From: Pseudomonas coleopterorum
Lineage (GTDB): Bacteria; Pseudomonadota; Gammaproteobacteria; Pseudomonadales; Pseudomonadaceae
Length of the DNA: 64,000 nt
NCBI RefSeq assembly: GCF_900105555.1
Contig: NZ_FNTZ01000001.1
Coordinates: forward strand, 3,723,501-3,787,500
Reading direction: 5' to 3'
The notes under the pieces: generated by a model
Seen by the model: the letters and a program-made list of their open reading frames with translations, nothing else
Told to the model about the DNA's origin: nothing
Database searches by the model: none
Translations under genes and position numbers: made by a program
Part shown: piece after piece, positions 44,234-55,270 of the stretch
How the letters are laid out: every line of letters starts with the position of its first letter
Numbering within the stretch: the first letter of the stretch is position 1

Positions 44234-44791
44234 TTACAAGCCTTTGACGGCAAAGATGCCAGCGGCGTTGCGCCAGTAGCCCTTGTAATCCATACCGTAG
44301 CCAAAGATGTAGCGGTCGATGCACGGCAAGCCCACGAAGTCGGCCTTGAGGTCTGGGCTGGCCTTGCGGTCGTGGTCTTTATCGATCAGCACCGCCGTGT
44401 GCACAGCGCGCGCGCCGGCATGCTTGCAGAAGTCGATGATGGCGCTGAGCGTATGGCCTTCGTCGAGAATGTCATCGATGATCAGCACGTCGCGGTCGAT
44501 GAATGAGATCTCCGGCTTGGCCTTCCAGAACAGGTCGCCACCGCGGGTTTCGTTGCGATAGCGGGTGGCGTGCAGGTACGACGCCTCCAGCGGAAAATTA
44601 AGGTGAGTCAGCAGCTTGCCGGAGAAGATCAGCCCGCCGTTCATCACACAGAACACCACCGGATTGCGCTCGGCCAGTTCAGCGTTGATCTGCGCGCCAA
44701 CCTTGGCGATGGCGGCCTCGACCTGGGCTTCTGTATATAGGCAGTCGGCCTCTCGCATGACTTGACGGATGTGCTCGAGATCAGCGGACAT
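44234..44791 (-). CDS. hpt: Hypoxanthine-guanine phosphoribosyltransferase
   Basis: Purine salvage enzyme, 185 aa, making IMP or GMP from the base and PRPP. The PRPP-binding motif is [17 protein letters not shown]. The N-terminal loop is [14 protein letters not shown], and the base-binding end is [18 protein letters not shown]. The ATG at 44791 follows a GGAG site. It is divergent from upp, so purine and pyrimidine salvage genes sit back to back. Confidence 0.93.
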   Translation of the reverse strand: MSADLEHIRQVMREADCLYTEAQVEAAIAKVGAQINAELAERNPVVFCVMNGGLIFSGKLLTHLNFPLEASYLHATRYRNETRGGDLFWKAKPEISFIDRDVLIIDDILDEGHTLSAIIDFCKHAGARAVHTAVLIDKDHDRKASPDLKADFVGLPCIDRYIFGYGMDYKGYWRNAAGIFAVKGL

Positions 44792-44963
44792 GACGCTCTC
44801 CAAGGGGGGCGGTGGAAGAAAAGCGGGCAAAGGTACGCACACACCCGGCACGAATCAAGCACAATCCAAGGTTTCATGTACTAACGTGCAGCATGTCTAT
44901 AGGACACCTCGATACAATAGATTAATCTACCGCCGTTTTTTTGCCCGTTCGGAGCCTTTCCCC

Positions 44964-45602
44964 ATGCCTATCCGTGAGATCCGCCACCCGCTGATCCGCC
45001 ACAAGCTCGGCCTCATGCGCCGTGCCGACATCAGCACCAAGAACTTCCGCGAACTCGCCCAGGAAGTCGGAGCACTGCTCACCTACGAGGCTACCAAGGA
45101 TCTGCCCCTGGAAAACTACGAGATTCCAGGCTGGGCCGGCCCGGTGCAGGTCGAAAAGATCGCCGGCAAGAAAATCACCGTGGTGCCCATCCTGCGCGCC
45201 GGCATCGGCATGCTCGACGGCGTGCTCAGTCTGATTCCGGGCGCCAAGGTCAGCGCCGTCGGCGTTGCACGCAACGAAGACACGCTCGAAGCGCACACCT
45301 ACCTGGAGAAGCTGGTACCCGAGATCGACGAGCGCCTGGCGATGATCATCGACCCGATGCTGGCCACCGGCAGCTCGATGGTTGCCACGATCGACCTGCT
45401 GAAGAAGGCCGGCTGCAAGGAAATCCGCGCCATGGTGCTGGTGGCTGCTCCCGAGGGCATCGCCGCCGTGGAGAAGGCGCATCCCGACGTGCAAATCTAC
45501 ACCGCCTCGATCGACGAACGCCTCAACGAACACGGCTACATCATCCCCGGCCTGGGCGACGCCGGCGACAAGATCTTCGGCACCAAGCAGAAGGACGCCT
45601 GA
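44964..45602 (+). CDS. upp: Uracil phosphoribosyltransferase
   Basis: Pyrimidine salvage enzyme, 212 aa, converting uracil and PRPP to UMP. The N-terminus is [20 protein letters not shown]. The PRPP motif is [17 protein letters not shown], and the uracil-binding end is [16 protein letters not shown]. The ATG at 44964 has a GGAG ribosome binding site 9 bases upstream. The uracil permease gene follows after 3 bp, so the two form an operon. Confidence 0.96.
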   Translation: MPIREIRHPLIRHKLGLMRRADISTKNFRELAQEVGALLTYEATKDLPLENYEIPGWAGPVQVEKIAGKKITVVPILRAGIGMLDGVLSLIPGAKVSAVGVARNEDTLEAHTYLEKLVPEIDERLAMIIDPMLATGSSMVATIDLLKKAGCKEIRAMVLVAAPEGIAAVEKAHPDVQIYTASIDERLNEHGYIIPGLGDAGDKIFGTKQKDA

Positions 45603-45605
45603 CCC

Positions 45606-46868
45606 ATGCAGGACGAGTTCAACGACCCGCTCTGGCGGCAGGTGCTCTCTGGCGCGCAGATGCTCTTCGTAGCGTTCGGCGCGCTGGTGCTGATGCCGCT
45701 GATCACCGGCCTGGACCCCAACGTAGCGCTGTTCACCGCGGGCCTGGGTACGCTGCTGTTCCAACTGGTGACGGGTCGTCAGGTGCCGGTGTTCCTGGCG
45801 TCGAGCTTTGCCTTCATCACGCCGATCATCTTGGCCAAGGGTCAGTTCGGCCTGGCCGAAACCATGGGCGGGATCATGGCCGCCGGTTTCGTCTACACCT
45901 TTCTCGGGTTGGCGGTGAAGATCAAGGGCACCGGCTTCATCGATCGCCTGCTGCCACCGGTGGTGATCGGCCCGGTGGTCATCTCCATCGGCCTGGCCAT
46001 GGCGCCGATCGCTGCCAACATGGCGATGGGCAAGGCCGGCGACGGCACCGAGCTGATCCCCTACAGCACGGCCATGTGGATTTCGATGCCGGCGCTGCTC
46101 ACCACCATCATCGTGGCCGTGTTCGGCAAGGGCATCTTCCGATTGGTGCCGATCATCGCCGGGGTACTGGTCGGGTTCGGCATGTCGTTCGCCTTCGGTG
46201 TGGTCGACACGGCCAAGATCGCTGCAGCCTCGTGGCTGGCGCTGCCGCACTTCACCGCGCCGGCGTTCAACTGGCAGGCCATCCTGTTCATCGTACCGGT
46301 AGCCTTGGCGCCGGCCATCGAGCATATCGGTGGCGTGATCGCCGTAGGCAGTGTGACCGGCCGTGACTACCTGAAGAAACCCGGCCTGCACCGTACCTTG
46401 CTCGGCGATGGCATCGCCACCACCGCTGCCGGGCTGTTCGGCGGCCCGCCCAACACGACTTACGCGGAAGTGACTGGCGCGGTCATGCTGACCAAGAACT
46501 ACAACCCCAAGATCATGACCTGGGCCTCGATCTTCGCGATCAGCTTGGCCTTCGTGGGCAAGTTCGGCGCGCTGCTGCAGAGCATTCCGGTGCCGGTGAT
46601 GGGCGGCATCCTCTGCCTGCTGTTCGGCTCCATCGCCGCTGTGGGCCTGAACACCATGATTCGCCACAAGGTTGACATGGCCGAGGCACGCAATTTGGTG
46701 ATCGTCTCGGTGACATTGGTATTCGGTATCGGTGGCGTGCTGGTCGGCACCGGGACCGGGCCTGACGACTTCGGCCTCAAGGGCATTGCCTTGTGCGCCG
46801 TGGTGGCCATTGCCTTGAACCTGCTGTTACCAGGGCACGGCGACTGGAAGAAGACACCGCAAGCCTGA
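45606..46868 (+). CDS. uraA: Uracil permease UraA
   Basis: Inner-membrane uracil:proton symporter of the NCS2 family, 420 aa, with 14 membrane segments. Family signatures: QVPVFLASSFAFITPII, the substrate-site region APAIEHIGGVIAVGSVTGRD and the GGPPNTTYAEVTGAV loop. It is 3 bp downstream of upp, which uses the imported uracil. Confidence 0.95.
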   Translation: MQDEFNDPLWRQVLSGAQMLFVAFGALVLMPLITGLDPNVALFTAGLGTLLFQLVTGRQVPVFLASSFAFITPIILAKGQFGLAETMGGIMAAGFVYTFLGLAVKIKGTGFIDRLLPPVVIGPVVISIGLAMAPIAANMAMGKAGDGTELIPYSTAMWISMPALLTTIIVAVFGKGIFRLVPIIAGVLVGFGMSFAFGVVDTAKIAAASWLALPHFTAPAFNWQAILFIVPVALAPAIEHIGGVIAVGSVTGRDYLKKPGLHRTLLGDGIATTAAGLFGGPPNTTYAEVTGAVMLTKNYNPKIMTWASIFAISLAFVGKFGALLQSIPVPVMGGILCLLFGSIAAVGLNTMIRHKVDMAEARNLVIVSVTLVFGIGGVLVGTGTGPDDFGLKGIALCAVVAIALNLLLPGHGDWKKTPQA

Positions 46869-46873
46869 GCCCG

Positions 46874-46905
46874 GCCGGGAGCGCCGCAACAGTGCTCCCG
46901 GCTTT
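46874..46905. terminator. Terminator between uraA and hemH
   Basis: 9-bp stem GCCGGGAGC / GCTCCCGGC (46874-46882 and 46894-46902) with an 11-base loop and a short T-run. It lies between convergent genes and may serve uraA mainly. Confidence 0.7.
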
Positions 46906-46916
46906 CCATTCCTTCG

Positions 46917-47942
46917 TTACAGCATCAAAGGCGCCCGTTCGCACAGGGTATTCAAGGCTTCACCCCATTGCGGATGATCGTTGAGGCACGGCACCAATAC
47001 CAACTCCTCGCCGCCCGCCTCGCAGAACTGCTCGCGCCCACGGTCGCCGATTTCCTCAAGGGTCTCGATGCAGTCGGCAACGAAGGCCGGGCACATCACC
47101 AGCAGTTTCTTTACGCCTTGTTTGGCCAATTCGTCGAGACGTGCCTCGGTGTAGGGTTCGATCCACTTGGCCCGACCCAGCCGGGACTGGAACGACACCG
47201 ACCAGCTGCCTTCGGCCAGCCCCATGCGCTCGGCGAAAGCGCTGGCCGTGCGCAGGCACTGGGCGCGGTAGCAGACGGCAAGCACTTCAGGTGGAGCATT
47301 CTGGCAGCAATCGGCGGTACGCAGACAGTGGCTGCCGGTCGGGTCGATCTTGGTCAGGTGCCGCTCGGGCAAGCCATGGAAGCTCATCAACAGATGATCA
47401 TGGGGTTGCGCCAGGTAGGGCTTGGCACTGGCCACCAGTGCATCCAGGTATTCGGGCTGGTCATAGAACGGCTGCAGCACGCTGAACTGCATCGCAAGCT
47501 TGCGCTCGCGCACCACCTTGCGAGCTTGCTCGATGACCGTGGTCACAGTGCTCTGGGCGAACTGGGGATAAAGCGGCGCGAGGGTCACCTTCTGCACACC
47601 CTGCCCGGCCAGACGCGACAATGCCGTGTCCAGCGAGGGCTCGCCGTAGCGCATGGCGACCTCCACCGGGCCATGGCGCCATTGCTCGGTCATGATCGCT
47701 TGCAGGCGCCGGGTCAGCACCACCAGTGGCGAGCCTTCGTCCCACCAGATCGAGGCATAGGCATGGGCTGACTGCTCGGGGCGCTTGATCAGGATCAGCG
47801 ACACGATCAGCCGCCGCACCGGCCAGGGCACGTCGATGACATAGGGGTCCATCAGGAACTGGTTGAGATAGCTACGTACATCGGCCACCTGGGTCGATGC
47901 GGGCGATCCCAGGTTGACCAGCAGCAGGGCGTGATCGGTCAT
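46917..47942 (-). CDS. hemH: Ferrochelatase
   Basis: Final haem enzyme, 341 aa, inserting ferrous iron into protoporphyrin IX at the inner membrane. Signatures: [10 protein letters not shown] at the N-terminus, the active-site His in [11 protein letters not shown], and [17 protein letters not shown] near the end. The ATG at 47942 has an AGGA site 6 bases upstream. It is 34 bp downstream of the TIGR01777 epimerase gene on the same strand, probably one transcript. Confidence 0.95.
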   Translation of the reverse strand: MTDHALLLVNLGSPASTQVADVRSYLNQFLMDPYVIDVPWPVRRLIVSLILIKRPEQSAHAYASIWWDEGSPLVVLTRRLQAIMTEQWRHGPVEVAMRYGEPSLDTALSRLAGQGVQKVTLAPLYPQFAQSTVTTVIEQARKVVRERKLAMQFSVLQPFYDQPEYLDALVASAKPYLAQPHDHLLMSFHGLPERHLTKIDPTGSHCLRTADCCQNAPPEVLAVCYRAQCLRTASAFAERMGLAEGSWSVSFQSRLGRAKWIEPYTEARLDELAKQGVKKLLVMCPAFVADCIETLEEIGDRGREQFCEAGGEELVLVPCLNDHPQWGEALNTLCERAPLML

Positions 47943-47976
47943 GCAGCATCCTATTTCCAGATTCTGTGGTTAGAGC

Positions 47977-48879
47977 TCAAAGCCGTCGGGACAGTTCGGT
48001 CAGCGCGGCAGAGAGTTCGCTGTAGCGAAACGTGAACCCGGCCGCCTGCAACGCCACCGGGCGCGCACGCTGGCCGCCGAGCAGCAGCCCCGACAGCTCG
48101 CCGAGCCCGGCCTTGAGTAGCAGCGATGGCAGCGGTAGAAAAGCCGGTCGATGCAGTACGCGTCCCAGTTGCCGAGCGAATTCGCGATTGCGTACCGGTT
48201 CCGGTGCGCAGGCATTATAGGGACCGCGGCACTGAATCTTGTGCAAGAGAAAATCAATCAGGGCGATTTGATCGTCGATGTGAACCCACGGCATCCATTG
48301 CCGACCACTGCCGATCGGGCCACCGAGCCCCAGCTTGAACGGCAATGTCAGACGCTTGAGAAAGCCGCCCTGGCTGGCCAGTACCAGCCCGGTACGCACC
48401 AGCACCACGCGAATACCCAAGGCTTCGGCGCGCAGGGCGGTCTCCTCCCAGGCGATGCACAGGTGACTGGCAAAGTCTTCCTTGACCGGTTGCGACGTCT
48501 CGTTTAACTCGCGTTCGCCACCGTCGCCATACCAGCCTACCGCCGAGCCGGAAATCAGTACTTCGGGGCGTTGCGCGCGGCTTTCCAGCCAGGCCAACAG
48601 ACGCTCGGTCAGGGTGATGCGGCTGCTCCATAGCAACGCACGGCGCTTGGCCGTCCAAGGCCGATCGGCAATCGGCGCGCCGGCCAGGTTGACCACGGCG
48701 TCGACCGTTTCGTCGCCGATTTCTTCAAGCTGCGCCACGCCACGCACACTGGCCCCGCACAGCTGTTTGACCTGCCCGGGCTGGCGACTGAGCACGGTCA
48801 GCCGATGCCCTTGGCCCACCCAGTGCTGGCAAAGCTTGCGGCCAATGAGCCCAGTGCCGCCGGTCAGCAATATGTGCAT
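47977..48879 (-). CDS. TIGR01777 family NAD(P)-binding epimerase (YfcH-like)
   Basis: A 300-aa extended short-chain dehydrogenase. The cofactor motif is LLTGGTGLIGRKL. It has the family stretches VVNLAGAPIADRPWTAKRR and SGSAVGWYG, and a C-terminal DUF1731 domain. The substrate is unknown. It is divergent from the light-cluster oxidoreductase, so the shared 207-bp region with its TGTACA site could also affect this gene. Confidence 0.9.
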   Translation of the reverse strand: MHILLTGGTGLIGRKLCQHWVGQGHRLTVLSRQPGQVKQLCGASVRGVAQLEEIGDETVDAVVNLAGAPIADRPWTAKRRALLWSSRITLTERLLAWLESRAQRPEVLISGSAVGWYGDGGERELNETSQPVKEDFASHLCIAWEETALRAEALGIRVVLVRTGLVLASQGGFLKRLTLPFKLGLGGPIGSGRQWMPWVHIDDQIALIDFLLHKIQCRGPYNACAPEPVRNREFARQLGRVLHRPAFLPLPSLLLKAGLGELSGLLLGGQRARPVALQAAGFTFRYSELSAALTELSRRL

Positions 48880-49003
48880 AAGGTTTTCTCCAATGTGGCG
48901 TTGCGTCTGCAGCGCTAGTCTATTTTCAAGAGAGAGGCACTTTCCCTACACGGGGCTCTCTCATGAACCATAGGACACCTGAGCGAAAAGGATCCCGTTA
49001 ACT

Positions 49004-49027
49004 TATACTTATTAAGACTTTTGTACA
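49004..49027. promoter_or_regulatory. Candidate LitR-type operator upstream of the FAD oxidoreductase
   Basis: TGTACA at 49022-49027, in the phrase TTTTGTACAGGTTTG, lies 18 bp downstream of the related hexamer TATACT (49004-49009). The same 18-bp phasing and the same TGTACAGGTTT phrase occur at 50421-50449 before the YbgA-like gene. It lies 60 bp before the start codon at 49087. Proposed binding site for the MerR regulators; not proven. Confidence 0.5.
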
Positions 49028-49059
49028 GGTTTGTTTGTTCCGAACACACGTGTGCATAG

Positions 49060-50339
<1,280 letters not shown>

Positions 50340-50368
50340 GTGAAGGCCCCTCTTTCCGCCTGCGAATA

Positions 50369-50449
50369 CCTGTACAAAGAATTTAGCCTGTACAAACCCG
50401 GATTTATGATGAAACTATGCTGTACAGCGTTGTCAGTATGTACAGGTTT
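50369..50449. promoter_or_regulatory. Four TGTACA motifs in two 18-bp-spaced pairs upstream of the YbgA-MerR-phrB genes
   Basis: TGTACA occurs at 50371, 50389, 50421 and 50439. Each pair has an exact 18-bp offset, and the pairs are 50 bp apart. The first pair repeats CCTGTACAAA, and the second ends in TGTACAGGTTTC, like the site at 49022. The region is AT-rich and contains a TATGAT (50405-50410) that could be a -10 box. The arrangement suggests an operator/promoter for the MerR-type regulator encoded in the same operon. Confidence 0.65.
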
Positions 50450-50464
50450 CAGAAGAGGTCCGTC

Positions 50465-51427
50465 ATGCAAGAGCCCAGCGTTAGCAAACCCAAGATTGGT
50501 ATCAGTGCCTGCCTGCTCGGTGCGCCTGTGCGCTATAACGCCGGGCACAAGGAATCGCGCTGGTGCAGCCGGATTCTGGTCGAGCACTTCGAGTTCGTCC
50601 CGGTCTGCCCCGAGGTTGCCATCGGTCTGGGGACGCCCCGCGAGCCAATTCGCCTGGTCGGTGACAAGGATCACACCCAGGCGGTCGGTACTGTGCACCG
50701 CGACATCAATGTCACCGCCCCATTGGCTGCCTACGGCGAACAGATGGCCGGTGAGCTGACCGATCTGTGCGGCTACATCTTCATGCAGAAGTCGCCCTCC
50801 TGCGGCCTCGAACGGGTGAAAATCTACCGCGACAACGGTGCCCCCCAGCGCGAAGGCGGCCGAGGGATCTATGCCCAGGCCTTCTGCTCGCGCCATCCGG
50901 ACCTGCCGGTGGAAGAAGAAGGTCGCCTGTGCGACCCGGTACTGCGGGAAAATTTCCTGGTGCGTGTAGGCGCCTATGCCCAATGGCAAGCGCTGCTGGC
51001 TGAAGGCTTGACGCGCCGTGGCTTGACGGAATTCCACTCGCGCTTCAAATACCAGCTGATGGCCAACAACCCCCTGCAATACAAGGTGCTGGGCAAACTG
51101 CTGGGCAGCATGGGCCGCGGTGACGCCGAGCAGATCGGCCCGCGCTATTTCAGCGAGCTGATGCAGGCGCTTAAACGCTGTGCCACGCGTGGCACCCACA
51201 GCAATGTGTTGCAGCACATCAGCGGCTACCTCAAGCGCGATATCGATGCGCAGGACAAGCAGGAACTGCAACAGCTGATCAACCAGTACCGCGAGGGCAT
51301 CGTTCCGCTGGTGGTGCCGATGACCCTGCTCAAGCACCTGTTCCGTATCCATCCGGACCCTTACATTGCCCAGCAGACCTACCTGCAGCCGCACCCCGAA
51401 AACCTGAGCCTGCGCAATGCCATCTGA
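50465..51427 (+). CDS. YbgA-like DUF523/DUF1722 protein
   Basis: A 320-aa fusion: an N-terminal DUF523 domain (about 8-155) with conserved cysteines (ISACLLGAPVRYNAGHK; QKSPSCGLERVKIY) and a C-terminal DUF1722 domain (about 190-310, FHSRFKYQLMANNPLQYKVL). E. coli YbgA (DUF1722) is likewise encoded immediately upstream of phrB, so the association with photolyase is widespread. The function is unknown; the cysteines suggest a metal site. The ATG at 50465 has an AGAGG site. Its end overlaps the MerR gene by 11 bp. Confidence 0.88.
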   Translation: MQEPSVSKPKIGISACLLGAPVRYNAGHKESRWCSRILVEHFEFVPVCPEVAIGLGTPREPIRLVGDKDHTQAVGTVHRDINVTAPLAAYGEQMAGELTDLCGYIFMQKSPSCGLERVKIYRDNGAPQREGGRGIYAQAFCSRHPDLPVEEEGRLCDPVLRENFLVRVGAYAQWQALLAEGLTRRGLTEFHSRFKYQLMANNPLQYKVLGKLLGSMGRGDAEQIGPRYFSELMQALKRCATRGTHSNVLQHISGYLKRDIDAQDKQELQQLINQYREGIVPLVVPMTLLKHLFRIHPDPYIAQQTYLQPHPENLSLRNAI

Positions 51428-52328
51428 CGCCAACGGCACCGACTGGCTGCCGATCCGCGAGGTCACTCGGCAGACCGGCGTGCACCCGGTCACCCTGCGC
51501 GCCTGGGAACGGCGCTACGGGCTGATCGTGCCGCACCGCACGGCCAAGGGCCATCGCCTGTACGACTCAGCGCAGATCGCACGTATCCACCATGTGCTGA
51601 CCTGGCTCAACCGGGGCGTGGCCGTCAGCCAGGTCAAACAGTTGCTCGATGCGCCACGCGACGCAAGGCCCCAGGTACAGAACGACTGGCAGCAACTGCG
51701 CCAGACACTGGCCCAGGCCATCAGCGACATGGCCGAGCGGCCGCTGGATGATCTATTCAACCAGACCATGGCGCTGTATCCACCGGCAACCCTGTGCGAG
51801 CAGCTATTGCTGCCGTTGCTCAGCGATCTCGAGCAACGCTGGGCCGGCCAGTTCGGTGGGCAGATGGAGAAGGTGTTTTTCCACGGCTGGCTGCGCAGCA
51901 AGTTGGGCACGCGGATCTATCACAACAACCGCCAACTCGGCGGTGCGCCTGTGGTGCTGGTCAACCAGGCCGATGTCACGCCGGACCCGTACCTGTGGCT
52001 GGGCGCTTGGCTCGTCAGCAGCAGCGATTGCCCGGTGCAGGTGTTCGACGCGCCGCTGCCGGCAGGTGAACTGGCCTTGGCGTGCGACAAACTCCAAGCC
52101 CGCGCCCTGATGGTCTATGCCGACAAGGCGCTCAACCTGGCCACGCTGGGTCGGCTGCTGGTCGGCTGTGCCTGCCCCAAATGGCTGGTGGGCTCGGCCG
52201 TGCTCATCCACCGCGCCGCTACCGGAGACAGCCCTCCCTCGATGGCCGACCTGAACCTGGCGACCGATCCGTTGCACGCCCAGCAATCGCTGCAAGCGTC
52301 TGGCGTATTGGCCGACCGGCAACCCTGA
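51417..52328 (+). CDS. MerR-family regulator of the LitR/CarH type (class II), photolyase operon
   Basis: A 303-aa paralogue of the regulator at 17150. The DNA-binding domain is almost identical in the recognition region (LPIREVTRQTGVHPVTLRAW, ERRYGL). The C-terminal part keeps the length of the cobalamin-binding region but lacks its signature: the helical motif reads MEKVFF rather than an EH pair, and the DxHxxG segment is replaced by VTPDPYLWLG. It overlaps the YbgA-like gene and lies 20 bp before phrB. It is the likely autoregulator of the operon through the TGTACA pairs. Confidence 0.88.
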   Translation: MPSDANGTDWLPIREVTRQTGVHPVTLRAWERRYGLIVPHRTAKGHRLYDSAQIARIHHVLTWLNRGVAVSQVKQLLDAPRDARPQVQNDWQQLRQTLAQAISDMAERPLDDLFNQTMALYPPATLCEQLLLPLLSDLEQRWAGQFGGQMEKVFFHGWLRSKLGTRIYHNNRQLGGAPVVLVNQADVTPDPYLWLGAWLVSSSDCPVQVFDAPLPAGELALACDKLQARALMVYADKALNLATLGRLLVGCACPKWLVGSAVLIHRAATGDSPPSMADLNLATDPLHAQQSLQASGVLADRQP

Positions 52329-52348
52329 ATTCGAACGATGAGGCCCCC

Positions 52349-53770
52349 ATGCAATTGATCTGGCTGCGCAGCGACCTGCGAGTGCACGACAACCCCGCCC
52401 TGGCGGCCGCCTGCGAGCAGGGCCCGACCGTGGCCGTGTTCCTGTTGAGCCCCAAGCAATGGCTGGAACACGATGACTCGCCGAACAAGGTCGATTTCTG
52501 GCTGCGCAATCTCAAGGAGTTGAGTGCCAGCCTCAAGGCCTTGCACATTCCACTGCTGCTGCGTGAGGCAGATACCTGGGACAAGGCGCCCAAGGTGATT
52601 GCCGCGCTGTGCACCGAGCACAAGATCGAAGCCGTGCACTGCAACGACGAATTCGGCGTCAATGAAAACCGCCGCGACGAAGCAGTGGAAGCCGCCTTGG
52701 CCAAGGCAGACATCCCCCTGCACCGCTACCTCGATCAAGCATTGTTCACGCCGGGCAGCGTGCTGACCAAAGGCGGCACCTACTTCCAGGTCTTCAGCCA
52801 GTTCCGCAAGGTCTGCTACGAACGCCTGCATCAGTCCGTCCCGGCGCTGGCAAAAAAGCCTCGCGCGCAGAAGCCGGTGCACATCGCCGCGGACAAGGTT
52901 CCCGACCAGATCAAAGGGTTCGCCACGCCCGACGAAGCACTGCGCAAGCGGTGGCCTGCCGGTGAAAAGGAAGCGCACAAGCGCCTGGACACCTTCACCG
53001 ACCAACCGATCGAAGACTACAAGGTCGAGCGTGATCTACCGGCCCACCCCGGAACCAGCCAGATCTCGGCCTACCTGACCTCGGGCGTGGTTTCCCCGCG
53101 CCAGTGTCTGCATGCGGCGCTCAACAGCAACCGTGGCGAGTTCGAGAGCGGCAACGTCGGCGCCGTGACCTGGATCGGCGAGCTGATCTGGCGCGAGTTC
53201 TACCGGCACATCATGGTCGGCTATCCGCGGGTGTCGATGCACCGGCCGTTCCGCGAAGAGTACGCCGCCCTGCCCTGGCGCAATGCGCCCAGTGAGTTGC
53301 AGGCGTGGAAGGAAGGCCGCACAGGCATTCCCATCGTCGATGCGGCCATGCGCCAGCTGGTGACCACCGGCTGGATGCATAATCGCTTGCGCATGATCAC
53401 GGCGATGTTCCTCAGCAAGAACCTGCTGATCGACTGGCGTGAAGGCGAGCGTTTCTTCATGCAGCACCTGATCGATGGCGACCTGTGCTCCAACAACGGC
53501 GGCTGGCAATGGAGCGCGTCCACCGGGACCGATTCGGTGCCGTATTTCCGGATCTTCAATCCGGTAAGCCAGTCGCAACGGTTCGATGAGCAAGGCGTGT
53601 TTCTCAAGCAGTGGCTGCCCGAGCTGGAAGGACTGGATCGCAAGCAGGTCCACGCACCGACCGCCGACGCACTCAAGCAGAGCGGCTATCCCCGCCCGAT
53701 CGTGGACCTGAAGCAAGGACGTGAACGTGCCTTGGCGGCGTTCAAGAATCTGCCACGCAAAGCCAAATAG
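52349..53770 (+). CDS. phrB: Deoxyribodipyrimidine photolyase PhrB
   Basis: Class I CPD photolyase, 473 aa, repairing UV-induced pyrimidine dimers with blue light. The N-terminal alpha/beta antenna domain (about 1-130, LIWLRSDLRVHDNPAL) is followed by the helical FAD domain with TSQISAYLTSGVVSPR, WIGELIWREFYRH, TGIPIVDAAMRQL and the Trp-rich electron path NNGGWQWSASTGTD. The ATG at 52349 has a GAGG site. It is last of the inferred light operon. The antenna is probably methenyltetrahydrofolate by family; the sequence does not prove it. Confidence 0.95.
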   Translation: MQLIWLRSDLRVHDNPALAAACEQGPTVAVFLLSPKQWLEHDDSPNKVDFWLRNLKELSASLKALHIPLLLREADTWDKAPKVIAALCTEHKIEAVHCNDEFGVNENRRDEAVEAALAKADIPLHRYLDQALFTPGSVLTKGGTYFQVFSQFRKVCYERLHQSVPALAKKPRAQKPVHIAADKVPDQIKGFATPDEALRKRWPAGEKEAHKRLDTFTDQPIEDYKVERDLPAHPGTSQISAYLTSGVVSPRQCLHAALNSNRGEFESGNVGAVTWIGELIWREFYRHIMVGYPRVSMHRPFREEYAALPWRNAPSELQAWKEGRTGIPIVDAAMRQLVTTGWMHNRLRMITAMFLSKNLLIDWREGERFFMQHLIDGDLCSNNGGWQWSASTGTDSVPYFRIFNPVSQSQRFDEQGVFLKQWLPELEGLDRKQVHAPTADALKQSGYPRPIVDLKQGRERALAAFKNLPRKAK

Positions 53771-53843
53771 AAAAAGTTATTGGAAGACGATCGCGGGCAG
53801 ACGACCCTGCCCGCGCGACGGCCAATGCTGGCCGAGAAAAAGC

Positions 53844-54362
53844 TTACAGCGGCATGCGGTAGTTCAGGGTGTAGGCTTCGATACCATCGTTCGGCTCTTT
53901 GATGCCGGCGTTGGAGTAGTGGATCGCTCTCACGCCCAGCTCGTGACCGCCGCCGAAGCGCACGCCGAAGCCGATGCGGTCTTCGAAGTTGAACGAGGAG
54001 CCCAGCTTGTTGCCTTCGATCTGAGTATGAGCGAAAGCCGCGACGCCGATGCCGGCCTCGATGTAGGGCTTGATCGAACCACCGCCGAACTCGTAGACGA
54101 ACACCGGAGCGAACGACAGGCTGTGGTTGTCCTTGAAATCCTTGCCATCCCAGTAGGTATAGCCCGCGTCCCAGTAGCCGGTCAGGCGACCGACGTCGGT
54201 CTGGAACCAGCTCTTGTCCCAATTGGATTGCAGACCAATGCGGTAGACCTGGGACGATTCGCCCGTCTCACCTGCAGAAAACGATAGGTCAGCCGCGTTC
54301 GCGGTTACCGATTGCCCCAACATCAAGGCTGCAAGCGCAGCCAAACTGAACAGTCTCTTCAT
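53844..54362 (-). CDS. pagL: Lipid A 3-O-deacylase PagL
   Basis: Outer-membrane lipase, 172 aa, that removes the 3-O acyl chain of lipid A. A signal peptide ends at ANA (residues 21-23). An eight-stranded barrel follows, carrying the catalytic His-x-Ser in RAIHYSNAGIKEPNDGIE, and a C-terminus ending in Leu after RMP. The ATG at 54362 has an AGGA site. It is transcribed toward phrB. A GC hairpin at 53792-53815 between the two convergent genes lacks a T-run. Confidence 0.9.
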   Translation of the reverse strand: MKRLFSLAALAALMLGQSVTANAADLSFSAGETGESSQVYRIGLQSNWDKSWFQTDVGRLTGYWDAGYTYWDGKDFKDNHSLSFAPVFVYEFGGGSIKPYIEAGIGVAAFAHTQIEGNKLGSSFNFEDRIGFGVRFGGGHELGVRAIHYSNAGIKEPNDGIEAYTLNYRMPL

Positions 54363-54478
54363 GAGAAACATCCTACCGAATGCAGTTGTAAGAATTTTTG
54401 TCGAAAAATTGGACAAGCTATAGAAACCGGAGTTGGAACGTAAGTTCAGCGTTACACATCGATTTTTTCACATTTTTT

Positions 54479-55270
54479 TTACAACGTGAATCTTTGCACA
54501 TTGTCAGAAAAATTCCACAGCTTCGGTAGGACATTTCGGAAAATATCTACGGACCCGCTCGTCCAGAACTGTGCAGGTCGTGCCGGACCCTTGGCCAGAA
54601 GTGCCCCGCTGCTCAATAACCGTTGCAGTTGACGAGCCACCGCGGCCCCGGTGTCGACCAGCACCACGTCAGCCGGGACCAGGGTGGCCAGCAACGGCTT
54701 CAGGAAGGGGTAATGGGTGCAGCCCAGAATGAGCGTATCGCAACCCGCTGCGAGCAGCGGCTGCACATAGCCTTGCAGCAGCAGGCGCAGTTCTGGGCTG
54801 TGCAGATCGCCGGTTTCGATCAGCTCTACCAACCCAGGGCAAGGCTGGGTGATGACCTGAACTTCGTTGGCAAAGCGATCGAGCAGTGCCACGAATTTGG
54901 CGCTGCGCAGGGTACCGGTGGTCGCCAGCACACCGACGATACCGCTGCGAGTGGCCGCAGCCGCAGGCTTGACCGCCGGCTCCATGCCCACGATCGGCCA
55001 GTCGGGATAGCGTTGGCGCAGATCGGCCACGGCAGCGACCGTGGCCGTGTTGCAGGCCAGCACCAAGGCCTTCGCGTCTTGTTCGCGGAAAAATTGCGCG
55101 ACCTGGACACAACGCTCGCGAATGAATTCCGGAGATTTCTCGCCATAGGGCATGTGGCCGGTATCGGCGACGTACAGCAACGACTCATCGGGCAACAGTC
55201 GCTCGATTTCACCCAGCACCGACAAGCCGCCGACACCGGAATCGAACACGCCGACCGGTGCTTCAGACAT
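54479..55270 (-). CDS. murI: Glutamate racemase
   Basis: Supplies D-glutamate for peptidoglycan; 263 aa, cytoplasmic. The two catalytic cysteines are in [13 protein letters not shown] and [12 protein letters not shown]. The N-terminal [14 protein letters not shown] and YGEKSPEFI are family signatures. The ATG at 55270 overlaps the end of moeB by 8 bp, so translation is coupled in the hemA-prfA-prmC-moeB-murI operon. Confidence 0.95.
   Translation of the reverse strand: MSEAPVGVFDSGVGGLSVLGEIERLLPDESLLYVADTGHMPYGEKSPEFIRERCVQVAQFFREQDAKALVLACNTATVAAVADLRQRYPDWPIVGMEPAVKPAAAATRSGIVGVLATTGTLRSAKFVALLDRFANEVQVITQPCPGLVELIETGDLHSPELRLLLQGYVQPLLAAGCDTLILGCTHYPFLKPLLATLVPADVVLVDTGAAVARQLQRLLSSGALLAKGPARPAQFWTSGSVDIFRNVLPKLWNFSDNVQRFTL

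Noticed and set aside
44922-46667. A 581-codon open frame on the minus strand across upp and uraA
   Set aside because: Antisense to two well-recognised genes; low-complexity His/Gln/Asp/Arg-rich composition marks it as a shadow frame.
53792-53815. Hairpin between phrB and pagL as a terminator
   Set aside because: The 9-bp GC stem is real, but no T-run follows on either strand, so intrinsic termination is not supported.
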